Shown here: positions 14,531 to 21,826 of the stretch, piece after piece
Layout of the letters: each line of letters starts with the position of its first letter
Position numbering within the stretch: the first letter of the stretch is position 1
Source: an uncultured Bacteroidales bacterium
GTDB taxonomy: Bacteria > Bacteroidota > Bacteroidia > Bacteroidales > Paludibacteraceae
Length of the DNA stretch: 64,000 bases
NCBI GenBank assembly: GCA_902799555.1
Contig: CADCBB010000011.1
Coordinates: 24,592-88,591, forward strand
Direction of reading: 5' to 3'
Program-made: the position numbers and the translations under genes
Notes under the pieces: model-generated
The model's input: the letters and a program-made list of their open reading frames with translations, nothing else
What the model was told of the DNA's origin: nothing
Databases searched by the model: none

Positions 14531-16195
14531 ATGGAAGATTATTTGAGCATATACCATTCACTCATTACGCAAGTGGAGCATGAGGTGATAGAGTTTAAGA
14601 CTGCCGAGAATCAGTATGATAAGGATAAACTCGGTAAGTATTTCTCAGCTTTGAGTAATGAGGCCAATTTACGCAATATCGAGTTTGCGTGGATTGTGAT
14701 GGGTGTGGATAATAATCGGAAGCCGGTAGGTACATCCTTTTTGATGGATGAGGCCAAACGACAATTGCTCAAACATGAGATAGCGGTTAATACGACCAAT
14801 GGTTTGACTTTCCGTGACATAGAGCCTATAGAAGTGGATGGAAACAGGGTATTGCTCTTTAAGATTCCTGCGGCACCAAAGAATACGGTTATCAAATGGA
14901 AGGGCATTGCTTACGGACGCAGCGGAGAGAGTCTAGAACCATTGTCGCAAGATAAGTTCGATGAGATTCGAAATCAGCGACCTTTGGACGATTGGTCGGC
15001 GCATGTGGTCGAAGATGCAACTATAAAGGGCGATTTGGATGAGTTAGCTTTGGCTAAAGCGCGTATTATGTACAAGAAAGTGCACGATCGGACACCTGCT
15101 GAATTGGTTGATGGATGGACGGTTGAAGAGTTCTTGACGCATAGCGGATTGCTGAATAAGGGAAAGGTGACGCGTGCGGCGATGTTGCTGTTGGGTAAGA
15201 GCGAGTCTGCCTATAAGTTATCCCCGGCCGTTCCACAAATCACATGGACGTTGCTCAATGAAGTTGGACGGAAGATAGACTATCAACATTTTACTATACC
15301 ATATATCATCACAGTGGATGAGATATTGGGCAAGATTCGCAATTTGACCATGCGCGAGATGCCGGGAGGGACACTCTTTCCGGATAAGTTGATGCAGTAC
15401 GATGATTTTGTAATCCGAGAGGTGTTGCATAATGCGATAGCGCACCAGGATTATACGCTTCGCCAGCGCATTAATTTCATGGAAGCGCCGGATTACTTGT
15501 ATTATTCGAATGCGGGTACGTTCTTCCCGGGTACGATTGAAGATGCGTTGGAGGTGAACAAACAGCAAAAATTCTACCGCAATGAGAGTTTGTGCAAGGG
15601 AATGGTGAACTTCAACATGATTGATACGGTTAGTAGCGGTATTCAAACGATTTTTTATAAGCAGATGGAGCGTCATTTTCCGATGCCTGACTATGAGATT
15701 AATGGCGATGTGCCGGAGGTAAATGTGAAAATCTACGGGCGCGTAATTGACGAGCGGTATGTGGAATTGCTGAAGCGTGAGACGACGCTGTCTCTGAAGG
15801 AGTGCCTGTGGTTGGATGCTGTTCAGAAGAAGCGCCCGATCACGGAAGAGGCACTGAATATTCTGAGGAGTAAGAAGTTAATTGAGGGTCGTAAGCCGAA
15901 TTTTATTATATCGCAAGTGGTTGCACAGAAGACGAAGCAGGTACCGGAATATACGAAACAAAAAGGATTGGATAAGAAGAAACTTTTGACGATGCTTCAG
16001 CAAGTGGTTGAGAATGCCGGTGAGGCTGGTATTAAGTTGAATGATATCTATGAGTATATGGAAGTGACGTTGCCGGCTGGGAAGAGCATGGGGGAAAAGA
16101 AACGGCAGTTGCGATATTTGCTGAATCTATTGAAAGATGATGGAATTGTTTCCCGCGAAGGAATGAGATGGATATTTGTAATGGATACTCAATAG
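14531..16195 (+). CDS. Schlafen/AlbA_2-domain putative DNA-binding protein (RecG-like COG2865 group)
   Basis: The 554-residue protein has an N-terminal AlbA_2 (Schlafen-type) domain at about residues 10-140 ('EVIEFKTAENQYDKDKLGKYFSALSNEA' core: E-F-K and K-x-x-x-x-x-S-A-x-x-N). A central HATPase_c_4-like segment near residues 295-335 carries 'IREVLHNAIAHQDY', and the C-terminal winged-helix region spans about 480-550. Proteins of this group are often called RecG-like helicases or transcriptional regulators, but they lack the helicase motifs; in several genomes they accompany restriction or other defence genes. It has its own promoter and sits upstream of the MmeI-like restriction gene on the same strand, separated by 438 bases of unusual repeat sequence. 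A regulatory or nuclease-type defence role is inferred, not shown. Confidence 0.82.
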   Translation: MEDYLSIYHSLITQVEHEVIEFKTAENQYDKDKLGKYFSALSNEANLRNIEFAWIVMGVDNNRKPVGTSFLMDEAKRQLLKHEIAVNTTNGLTFRDIEPIEVDGNRVLLFKIPAAPKNTVIKWKGIAYGRSGESLEPLSQDKFDEIRNQRPLDDWSAHVVEDATIKGDLDELALAKARIMYKKVHDRTPAELVDGWTVEEFLTHSGLLNKGKVTRAAMLLLGKSESAYKLSPAVPQITWTLLNEVGRKIDYQHFTIPYIITVDEILGKIRNLTMREMPGGTLFPDKLMQYDDFVIREVLHNAIAHQDYTLRQRINFMEAPDYLYYSNAGTFFPGTIEDALEVNKQQKFYRNESLCKGMVNFNMIDTVSSGIQTIFYKQMERHFPMPDYEINGDVPEVNVKIYGRVIDERYVELLKRETTLSLKECLWLDAVQKKRPITEEALNILRSKKLIEGRKPNFIISQVVAQKTKQVPEYTKQKGLDKKKLLTMLQQVVENAGEAGIKLNDIYEYMEVTLPAGKSMGEKKRQLRYLLNLLKDDGIVSREGMRWIFVMDTQ

Positions 16196-16198
16196 ATA

Positions 16199-16320
16199 TT
16201 TTGTCGCTTTTTTGTCGCTTTTTTGTCGCAATTTTGTCGCTTTTTTGTTACAATTTTGGCTAGTTTTTGGTTACTTTTGGCGATTATTTAGGTAAATTTT
16301 AGGTAAATTTTGTCGATTTT
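16199..16320. repeat. Period-11 phased T-tract array (TTTTGTCGC units)
   Basis: TTTTGTCGC occurs at 16199, 16210, 16221 and 16232, exactly 11 bp apart. A degenerate copy starts at 16243, TTTTGG at 16254 and 16265, and T-tracts continue near 16275, 16287, 16297 and 16308, where TTTTGTCG returns. About eleven units fill the first 120 bases after the AlbA_2 gene stop. T-tracts phased at a helical repeat are known to bend DNA. Confidence 0.85.
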
Positions 16321-16323
16321 GAG

Positions 16324-16394
16324 ATCACAATTTGTGATGTTGAAAATATCGTCCCATCCATGACGTAAAACCGGATCGCAGAGAAGTGTCTCTG
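16324..16394. promoter_or_regulatory. Two short inverted repeats (possible operator sites)
   Basis: ATCACAA-T-TTGTGAT (16324-16338) is a 7-bp inverted repeat around one base. CAGAGA-AGTG-TCTCTG (16379-16394) is a 6-bp stem with a 4-base loop. Both lie in the intergenic region before the restriction gene and could be regulator sites or a small hairpin. Confidence 0.5.
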
Positions 16395-16414
16395 TGGACA
16401 TATTGAATATTAAT

Positions 16415-16631
16415 TAGCGTTTGCTATTTATTCGAGATTTCTGAGAAATTTGGCCGTTTTAAAGAACATCTTACGTCGAATAAGTTCGAAACGCCTGCGC
16501 TCGGCGTGGGTGGAACTTATGTAAGATGGGTTAGGCCAAATACCTTCAGAATCATAAGCGAAACCCTCGCTTTTTGTTATAGGTATTTGACCTCCCGTCT
16601 CTCGATAGGTAGCGAACATAAACAAACGCTA
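16415..16631. mobile_element. 217-bp inverted-repeat (MITE-like) element or structured leader
   Basis: The ends are a perfect 9-bp inverted repeat, TAGCGTTTG (16415-16423) and CAAACGCTA (16623-16631). Inside, paired segments nest in order: GATTTCTGA/TTCAGAATC (16436/16545, one bulge), ATTTGGCC/GGCCAAAT (16448/16534), CATCTTAC/GTAAGATG (16467/16521), ATAAGTTC/GAACTTAT (16480/16513) and ACGCC/GGCGT (16491/16503). The whole therefore folds as one long imperfect hairpin. The right end stops two bases before the restriction gene ATG. The minus strand carries a 65-codon open frame (16428-16625), which I regard as a by-product. No target duplication is obvious. Confidence 0.65.
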
Positions 16632-16633
16632 CC

Positions 16634-19450
16634 ATGACACCTATACAGCAATCCAAGGCTGCCGCATTGTTTGTGGCGCATTGGGCAGGCAAAGGTTACG
16701 AGAAAGGGGAGAGTCAGATTTTCTGGACAACCCTTCTTAACCAAATCTTCGGCATTGAGCACCCGGAGCAGTTCATAGTCTTTGAACAGCAGGTGCAACT
16801 AGACCACACTTCTTTTGTGGACGCCCGTATTCCCTCGACCAAAGTGATGATCGAGCAGAAGTCGCTTGGTAAGAACCTCGGTGAAGGCATCAAGCAGAGC
16901 GACGGGAGTGTGCTCAATCCTTTTCAGCAAGCCAAACGATACGCGGACACGTTGCCGAATAGTCAACGTCCGAGATGGATTGTAACCTGCAATTTTGCGG
17001 AGTTTTGGGTGTATGATTTGGAGCACCCGAATGATGAGCCGCAGAAGATACTGCTGGCAAATCTAGAGAAGGAGTACGAGCGGTTGTCGTTTCTGGTAGA
17101 AGCCGGTAACGAGCATATCAAACGCGAGATGGAAGTGTCCGTTAAAGCCGGACAGTTGGTGGGAAAGATCTATGATTTGTTGCTTAAGCAATACCTTGAA
17201 CCGGATGCACCGGAAACGCTTCGTAGCCTGAATATTCTTTGTGTGCGTATGGTGTTCTGCCTTTATGCAGAGGACGCACATTTGTTCGGCAAGAAGACAG
17301 CTTTCCACGACTACCTCGCACAATATCCCGCTAAGGATATGCGTCGTGCGCTGATCGACCTCTTTGCGGTACTTGACACGCCTATCCATGAGCGAGATCC
17401 GTATATGGATGAGGTGCTGAAGGCTTTTCCGTATGTGAATGGCGGGTTGTTCAGTAACGATACACGATTGATCATTCCGCAGTTCACAGATGAGTTGAAG
17501 GAGTTGATCTTGACGAATGCCTCCGATGACTTCGATTGGAGTGAGATCAGTCCTACCATCTTCGGTGCGGTGTTTGAGAGCACATTGAACCCTGAAACAC
17601 GTCGCAGCGGCGGTATGCACTATACGAGTATCGAGAATATCCATAAGGTCATTGACCCGCTTTTCTTGGACTCTCTTAAGGATGAGTTCGAAGCGATAAA
17701 AGGTATTGCGCAAGAAAAACAGCAACGCCAGAAACTCGATGCCTTCCAAGACAAACTGGCGAGCCTGACTTTCTTTGACCCGGCTTGCGGTAGCGGTAAC
17801 TTCTTGACAGAGAGTTACGTGAGTCTGCGACGGTTGGAGAATGAGGTGATTGCACTGCGGAACAAAGGTCAGGCGGTGATTGGTGATTTTGCCAATCCGG
17901 TGAAGGTGGATATCCACCAGTTCTACGGCATTGAGATCAATGATTTTGCGGTGTCGGTAGCAACTACCGCCCTTTGGATTGCCGAACAGCAGATGCTCCA
18001 AGAGACTGCCCGTTTGGTGCAGTTTAATATCGAACCGCTGCCCCTCAAAGCCTATCATAACATCCGTGAAGGCAATGCCCTCCGTCTCGATTGGTCTGAG
18101 GTCATCGCACCCGACAAACTCCACTATATCATGGGTAACCCGCCGTTTGTAGGTGGTATGATGATGAGTCGTGAGCAGAAACAAGAAATGCTTGATATAT
18201 TTGGTAAAAAACTAAAAGGTGTTGGCGAATTGGACTATGTAGGTGCTTGGTATAAAAAAGCGGCTGTATTAATAGAGCAAAACCCGTCCATTCGTGCTGC
18301 GCTTGTTTCTACCAACTCCATTACGCAAGGAGAGCAAGTCGCAATTCTTTGGGAACCGTTAATGAAAGAGCACAATATCCATATAGATTTTGCCTATCGC
18401 ACTTTCCGTTGGGATAGCGAAGCAGATATTAAAGCTCACGTGCATTGCGTCATCATTGGTTTCTCAAAAGCACAGGGCAATAGTGCAAAGAGAATATACA
18501 TCTCTGACCTCCAATCTATTCCTGCTACCAATATCAATGGTTATTTAGCTGACGCGCCAGATGTGTTTATTGTAAATCGCGGTGCTCCCTTGTGCGAAGC
18601 GCCTGCGATGAATTTTGGAAACATGCCACGTGATGGAGGAGGATTCATCCTTTCCGAAGAAGAGAAAGAAGAGTTGATTACCAAGGAGCCTCTTTCTGCA
18701 AAATGGATACACTTATTTTTGGGAGCAGCAGAGTTTATTAACAATAAAAAGCGGTATTGTTTATGGTTACAAGGAGCAAGTCCTGCGGAGATTCGTCAAT
18801 GTCCAACAGTCTTGCAACGCGTTAACGAAGTACGAGAAATGCGCTTAGCAAGTTCTGCAGCATCCACTCGCCAAATGGCAGAAACGCCTACATTATTTGC
18901 TCAGATAACTCAGCCTGTAGGAATTCCATACATCTTAGTACCTCGTGTATCATCTGAGAGACGTCGCTATGTCCCAATGGGATTTGTGGATGGGAATGTT
19001 ATAGCGAGTGATGCTGTCCAAATTATCCCTAACGCTTCTCTCTATCACTTCGGTGTCCTTACTTCTAACGTCCACATGTCGTGGATGAGGGTGGTCTGCG
19101 GACGACTTAAATCGGACTATCGCTATTCGAAGGATATTGTTTACAATAACTTCCCATGGCCGGAGGTGACAGAAGAACAGAAAGCAAAGATAGAGCAAAC
19201 GGCACAGGCTATTTTGGATGCTCGTGCCAAGTATCCGGATTGTTCGTTGGCGGATCTCTACGACGAAGTGACTATGCCTCCGGAGCTTCGACGTGCTCAT
19301 CAGGACAACGATCGTGCGGTGATACAGGCATATGGTTTTGTACCTGGCAAAACGACCGAATCGGAATGTGTGGCAAAGCTGTTTGAGAGGTATCAGGAAT
19401 TAACAAAAGTTTGCTGGAATTCTGACGCAAAGGTACAACAAATTAATTGA
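16634..19450 (+). CDS. MmeI-like type IIG restriction-modification enzyme
   Basis: The 938-residue protein combines nuclease, methyltransferase and specificity regions. An N-terminal nuclease motif resembles D-x(n)-ExK ('VDARIPSTKVMIEQKS', Glu and Lys near residues 73-75). After a helical linker come methyltransferase motif I 'DPACGSGNFL' (about 381) and motif IV 'GNPPF' (about 500), an amino-methyltransferase of the gamma order. The C-terminal third should recognise DNA. MmeI-type enzymes methylate one strand and cut about 20 bp away. Length is close to MmeI (about 919 residues). Bases 18180-19060 are clearly more A+T-rich than the rest of the gene, pointing to exchange of the specificity region. 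No separate methylase gene accompanies it. Confidence 0.88.
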   Translation: MTPIQQSKAAALFVAHWAGKGYEKGESQIFWTTLLNQIFGIEHPEQFIVFEQQVQLDHTSFVDARIPSTKVMIEQKSLGKNLGEGIKQSDGSVLNPFQQAKRYADTLPNSQRPRWIVTCNFAEFWVYDLEHPNDEPQKILLANLEKEYERLSFLVEAGNEHIKREMEVSVKAGQLVGKIYDLLLKQYLEPDAPETLRSLNILCVRMVFCLYAEDAHLFGKKTAFHDYLAQYPAKDMRRALIDLFAVLDTPIHERDPYMDEVLKAFPYVNGGLFSNDTRLIIPQFTDELKELILTNASDDFDWSEISPTIFGAVFESTLNPETRRSGGMHYTSIENIHKVIDPLFLDSLKDEFEAIKGIAQEKQQRQKLDAFQDKLASLTFFDPACGSGNFLTESYVSLRRLENEVIALRNKGQAVIGDFANPVKVDIHQFYGIEINDFAVSVATTALWIAEQQMLQETARLVQFNIEPLPLKAYHNIREGNALRLDWSEVIAPDKLHYIMGNPPFVGGMMMSREQKQEMLDIFGKKLKGVGELDYVGAWYKKAAVLIEQNPSIRAALVSTNSITQGEQVAILWEPLMKEHNIHIDFAYRTFRWDSEADIKAHVHCVIIGFSKAQGNSAKRIYISDLQSIPATNINGYLADAPDVFIVNRGAPLCEAPAMNFGNMPRDGGGFILSEEEKEELITKEPLSAKWIHLFLGAAEFINNKKRYCLWLQGASPAEIRQCPTVLQRVNEVREMRLASSAASTRQMAETPTLFAQITQPVGIPYILVPRVSSERRRYVPMGFVDGNVIASDAVQIIPNASLYHFGVLTSNVHMSWMRVVCGRLKSDYRYSKDIVYNNFPWPEVTEEQKAKIEQTAQAILDARAKYPDCSLADLYDEVTMPPELRRAHQDNDRAVIQAYGFVPGKTTESECVAKLFERYQELTKVCWNSDAKVQQIN

Positions 19451-19459
19451 TTTGAGCAA
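19428..19459 (-). promoter_or_regulatory. Promoter-like element facing into the 3' end of the restriction gene
   Basis: Minus-strand TTG (19459-19457) and TACCTTTG (19435-19428) match the local promoter consensus. The transcript would run antisense to the restriction-modification gene. No leftward gene follows immediately. Confidence 0.5.
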
Positions 19460-19484
19460 ATAATTTTGCTATAAATTGCTGAAA

Positions 19485-20501
19485 TTAGTGAATCTTTCTT
19501 CGTTTCAGCACTTTTTGGTGTGCATATAACCGATGCCCATCTACCTCCTCAAAGGTGTCCGGTAAGGTGATCTGCGGAGCTTGGACGCCATCACCTATCG
19601 TCAACTCGGGTGCTACCTCCACATGGATCTCATCCCAGATGCCGGTCTCCAAGATATGGTTCAGCAGTGTCGTGCCGCCTTCTACCAAGATCGAATGGAT
19701 ATTTCGCTTTGCCAAATCCTCCAAGATAAACGGCCAATCGGTACGGTCACGATAGACAATAGTCTCGGATTCATCGGAGAAAATGCGTGCATCAGCCGGT
19801 ATCCGTCCATGCCTGTCTATCGTCACACGGATGGGGTTTCTGCCCTGCCAATGCGTATTCAAAAGACGCGGGTTATCGAGCAGCACCGTATTCGTTCCTA
19901 CCATAATCGCCATGTTCTCCGCCCGCATCCGATGGACGATCTCTTTGGTCTTAGGCGTTGATATTTTCAGCGGAGAACCGCCGGTACGCTTGATATCGAT
20001 GAAGCCATCGGCTGTCTGTGCCCACTTGAGGATGACATACGGCCGATGTTGCTCATGCAGGCATAGGAATCGCTTGTTCAACTCCCGACATTCCTTCTCC
20101 ATCACGCCCACAATCACTTCGATGCCTGCGTCACGCAACATCCGCACCCCTTTACCGGCTACCAGCGGATTCGGGTCCAGCATGCCAACAACCACTCTAC
20201 CCACTCCTTTCTCAATGATCAGTTTGGCGCAAGGAGGTGTCTTGCCGTAATGAGAGCAGGGTTCGAGACTCACGAATAGCGTGCATTTCGACATTTCGAG
20301 ATCTCGATATTTCGAAGTTTCAAGATGTCGAAAGCAATTAACTTCGGCATGTCCTTCGCCGTATTTCTCATGCCAGCCTTCGGCAAGAATCGTACCATCT
20401 GCATCTACGAGAACGGCCCCTACCATCGGGTTCGGCGCCACAAAATACTCCCCTCGACGAGCAATTTCGATACAATGTGCAATATAATTTGCGTATTCCA
20501 T
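19485..20501 (-). CDS. ribD: Bifunctional diaminohydroxyphosphoribosylaminopyrimidine deaminase / reductase
   Basis: The protein has about 338 residues. The N-terminal deaminase carries the zinc motifs HAEVN (about residue 51) and PC-x(7)-PPC ('PCSHYGKTPPC'). The C-terminal reductase half has 'MVGTNTVLLDNPRL' and 'ILVEGGTTLLNHIL', typical of the NADPH-dependent RibD reductase. It performs two consecutive steps of riboflavin synthesis. The start at 20501 gives MEYANYIAHC; a longer frame begins 13 codons upstream but runs into the prmC promoter. A period-9 short array (20284-20332) in the deaminase inserts 'ETSKYRDLEMSK' between the zinc motifs without breaking the frame. It is divergent from prmC. 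Confidence 0.93.
   Translation of the reverse strand: MEYANYIAHCIEIARRGEYFVAPNPMVGAVLVDADGTILAEGWHEKYGEGHAEVNCFRHLETSKYRDLEMSKCTLFVSLEPCSHYGKTPPCAKLIIEKGVGRVVVGMLDPNPLVAGKGVRMLRDAGIEVIVGVMEKECRELNKRFLCLHEQHRPYVILKWAQTADGFIDIKRTGGSPLKISTPKTKEIVHRMRAENMAIMVGTNTVLLDNPRLLNTHWQGRNPIRVTIDRHGRIPADARIFSDESETIVYRDRTDWPFILEDLAKRNIHSILVEGGTTLLNHILETGIWDEIHVEVAPELTIGDGVQAPQITLPDTFEEVDGHRLYAHQKVLKRRKIH
20284..20332. repeat. Short tandem array inside ribD
   Basis: ATTTCGA/TCTCGAT/TTTCGAAG-type units repeat with a period near 9. The array is in frame and encodes a low-complexity insert. Confidence 0.7.
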
Positions 20502-20519
20502 ATTTTTTTTGTAATTTTG
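20489..20519 (+). promoter_or_regulatory. Promoter of prmC
   Basis: TTG (20489-20491), a T-rich spacer, and TAATTTTG (20512-20519). The expected start of transcription is at or within a base or two of the GTG start codon at 20524, which would make the mRNA leaderless. Confidence 0.75.
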
Positions 20520-20523
20520 CAGC

Positions 20524-21375
20524 GTGAAAGAACTAATCAACCATATTACCGCCCAATTGGCGACCGTTTATCCCGAAGACGAAGCGCAAGCTTTGGCTTG
20601 GTGGATCATGGAAGAAGAAACCGGTCTTTCCCGCTCACAAATGCTAACAGGGTGCAAAGGTACTACAAATTTTTCAAATTTGCAAGCAAAGATAGAAAGA
20701 ATCTTGCATTTTGAGCCGATTCAGTATATTTTCGGGCACACTTTATGGAACGGTCTCGATCTGAAAGTCACTCCCGCGACCCTTATCCCTCGTCCCGAAA
20801 CGGCCGAGTTAGTGGAAACAATCGTCAATAAGTTCAATCGTCAATCAATTGTAAATCGTCAATCGTCAAATCGTCAATTCCGCGTGCTCGACATCGGTAC
20901 CGGCTCGGGTTGTATCGCGATCGCTCTCAAGAAAGCGCATCCCGAATGGCAAGTGACGGGAATCGATATTTCGGAAGAGGCGATAGAGGTTGCGAAAGAG
21001 AATGCGAAGAGAAATGGTATAGAGGTGGAGTTCTTGGTGGCTGATATATTCAATCTTCAATCTCCAATCTTCAATCTCCAATACGATATCATCGTCTCCA
21101 ATCCGCCTTATATCTGCGAAAGCGAGAAAGCAGACATGCGCCCCAACGTACTGAACTACGAACCGGCCACTGCTCTTTTTGTGCCGGACAATGATCCGTT
21201 GAAGTTCTATCGTCGTATAGCAGAATTGAAATTAGGTAAGCATCTCTTCTTCGAGATCAATGAAGCCTATCCCGACGAACTATCCGCCATGCTGAGCGAA
21301 TTAGGTTATTCCTCTATCCAAATAACGAATGACATCTATGGTAAACCGCGAATTATCGAAGCGCGAATGGCTTGA
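20524..21375 (+). CDS. prmC: Peptide chain release factor N(5)-glutamine methyltransferase
   Basis: The protein has 283 residues. A helical N-terminal release-factor-binding domain is followed by a SAM-dependent methyltransferase fold: 'LIPRPETAELVE', motif I 'VLDIGTGSGCIAIAL' and the catalytic NPPY (SNPPYICESE). It methylates the glutamine of the GGQ loop in release factors RF1 and RF2. The start is a GTG at 20524, just after a promoter. Two in-frame tandem arrays (20821-20878 and 21050-21082) add 'NRQS'- and 'NLQS'-like low-complexity segments in loops flanking the SAM domain. Codons 44-54 also contain a minus-strand promoter match. recX overlaps the end by 47 bases. Confidence 0.93.
   Translation: MKELINHITAQLATVYPEDEAQALAWWIMEEETGLSRSQMLTGCKGTTNFSNLQAKIERILHFEPIQYIFGHTLWNGLDLKVTPATLIPRPETAELVETIVNKFNRQSIVNRQSSNRQFRVLDIGTGSGCIAIALKKAHPEWQVTGIDISEEAIEVAKENAKRNGIEVEFLVADIFNLQSPIFNLQYDIIVSNPPYICESEKADMRPNVLNYEPATALFVPDNDPLKFYRRIAELKLGKHLFFEINEAYPDELSAMLSELGYSSIQITNDIYGKPRIIEARMA
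20655..20685 (-). promoter_or_regulatory. Probable ribD promoter located inside prmC
   Basis: Minus-strand TTG (20685-20683) and TACCTTTG (20662-20655) with the standard spacing, about 155 bases upstream of the ribD start. No other leftward promoter is visible, so this may be the ribD promoter inside prmC coding sequence. Confidence 0.65.
20821..20878. repeat. AATCGTC period-7 array in prmC
   Basis: CAATCGT / AATCGTC units recur with period 7 and small changes over about 58 bases, in frame, in the segment before motif I. Confidence 0.8.
21050..21082. repeat. CAATCTY period-7 array in prmC
   Basis: CAATCTT, CAATCTC, CAATCTT, CAATCTC repeat with period 7 in frame before the NPPY motif. Confidence 0.85.
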
Positions 21376-21772
21376 CAAGGCCGAGGCCTATTGTGCGAAA
21401 TCCGAACATTGCGCAGCCGATGTGCGGCGTAAGTTATATGAGTGGGGCGCACCCACGGATTTTTCCGATGAAATCGAGGAAAATCTCTATGCCAATGACT
21501 TCCTCAACGATGCCCGGTTCTGCCATGCCTACGTTCATGATAAGGTAGCATACCAATCATGGGGACGAGTGAAGATTCAAGCCGGTCTCAGAGCCCTTGG
21601 ATTACCCGAATCGGAAATTCAGAAAAGTCTCGATGAAATCGACGAAAAACAGTACAGAACGAACTTAGAAGCACTCATTAAACAACGCAAGTCCGATGGC
21701 GAAGAAAAACGGCTCCGGTTCTTACTACAACGCGGCTTTACGTATGATGAAATAAAAAAAATATGCAAATAA
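21329..21772 (+). CDS. recX: RecX-like regulatory protein
   Basis: The 147-residue protein is helical and shows the RecX three-helix repeat pattern: 'AEAYCAKSEHCAADVRRKLYEWG', 'FLNDARFCHAYVHDK' and 'RLRFLLQRGFTYDEIKKI'. RecX modulates the RecA filament. The start at 21329 overlaps prmC by 47 bases; an in-frame ATG at 21338 is equally possible. The reading frame differs from that of prmC, so both proteins are intact. A hairpin (ATATGCAA / TTGCATAT, 21761-21782) covers its stop codon and also the rfbC -33 site. Confidence 0.8.
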   Translation: MTSMVNRELSKREWLDKAEAYCAKSEHCAADVRRKLYEWGAPTDFSDEIEENLYANDFLNDARFCHAYVHDKVAYQSWGRVKIQAGLRALGLPESEIQKSLDEIDEKQYRTNLEALIKQRKSDGEEKRLRFLLQRGFTYDEIKKICK

Positions 21773-21774
21773 TC

Positions 21775-21805
21775 TTGCATATGTCATTTTTTTGTAGTAA
21801 TTTTG
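21775..21805 (+). promoter_or_regulatory. Promoter of the rfbC operon
   Basis: TTG (21775-21777), CATATGTC and a T-tract, then TAATTTTG (21798-21805). The leader is about 17 bases. It nearly matches the promoters at 11047-11077 and 30719-30749. Confidence 0.85.
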
Positions 21806-21826
21806 TGCGCTTTTTACAAAACGGAT

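Noticed and set aside
16199-16320. TTTTGTCGC array considered as a CRISPR or terminator
   Set aside because: It has no spacers and no stem; the exact 11-bp period with T-tracts is better explained as curved DNA or a tandem repeat.
16428-16625. 65-codon minus-strand frame within the inverted-repeat element
   Set aside because: It is entirely explained by the palindromic element, and I saw no promoter or motif. I keep it as a note in the element's entry, not as a gene.
17063-18184. 373-codon minus-strand frame inside the restriction gene
   Set aside because: It is antisense to conserved methyltransferase motifs; the opposite frame clearly encodes the enzyme.
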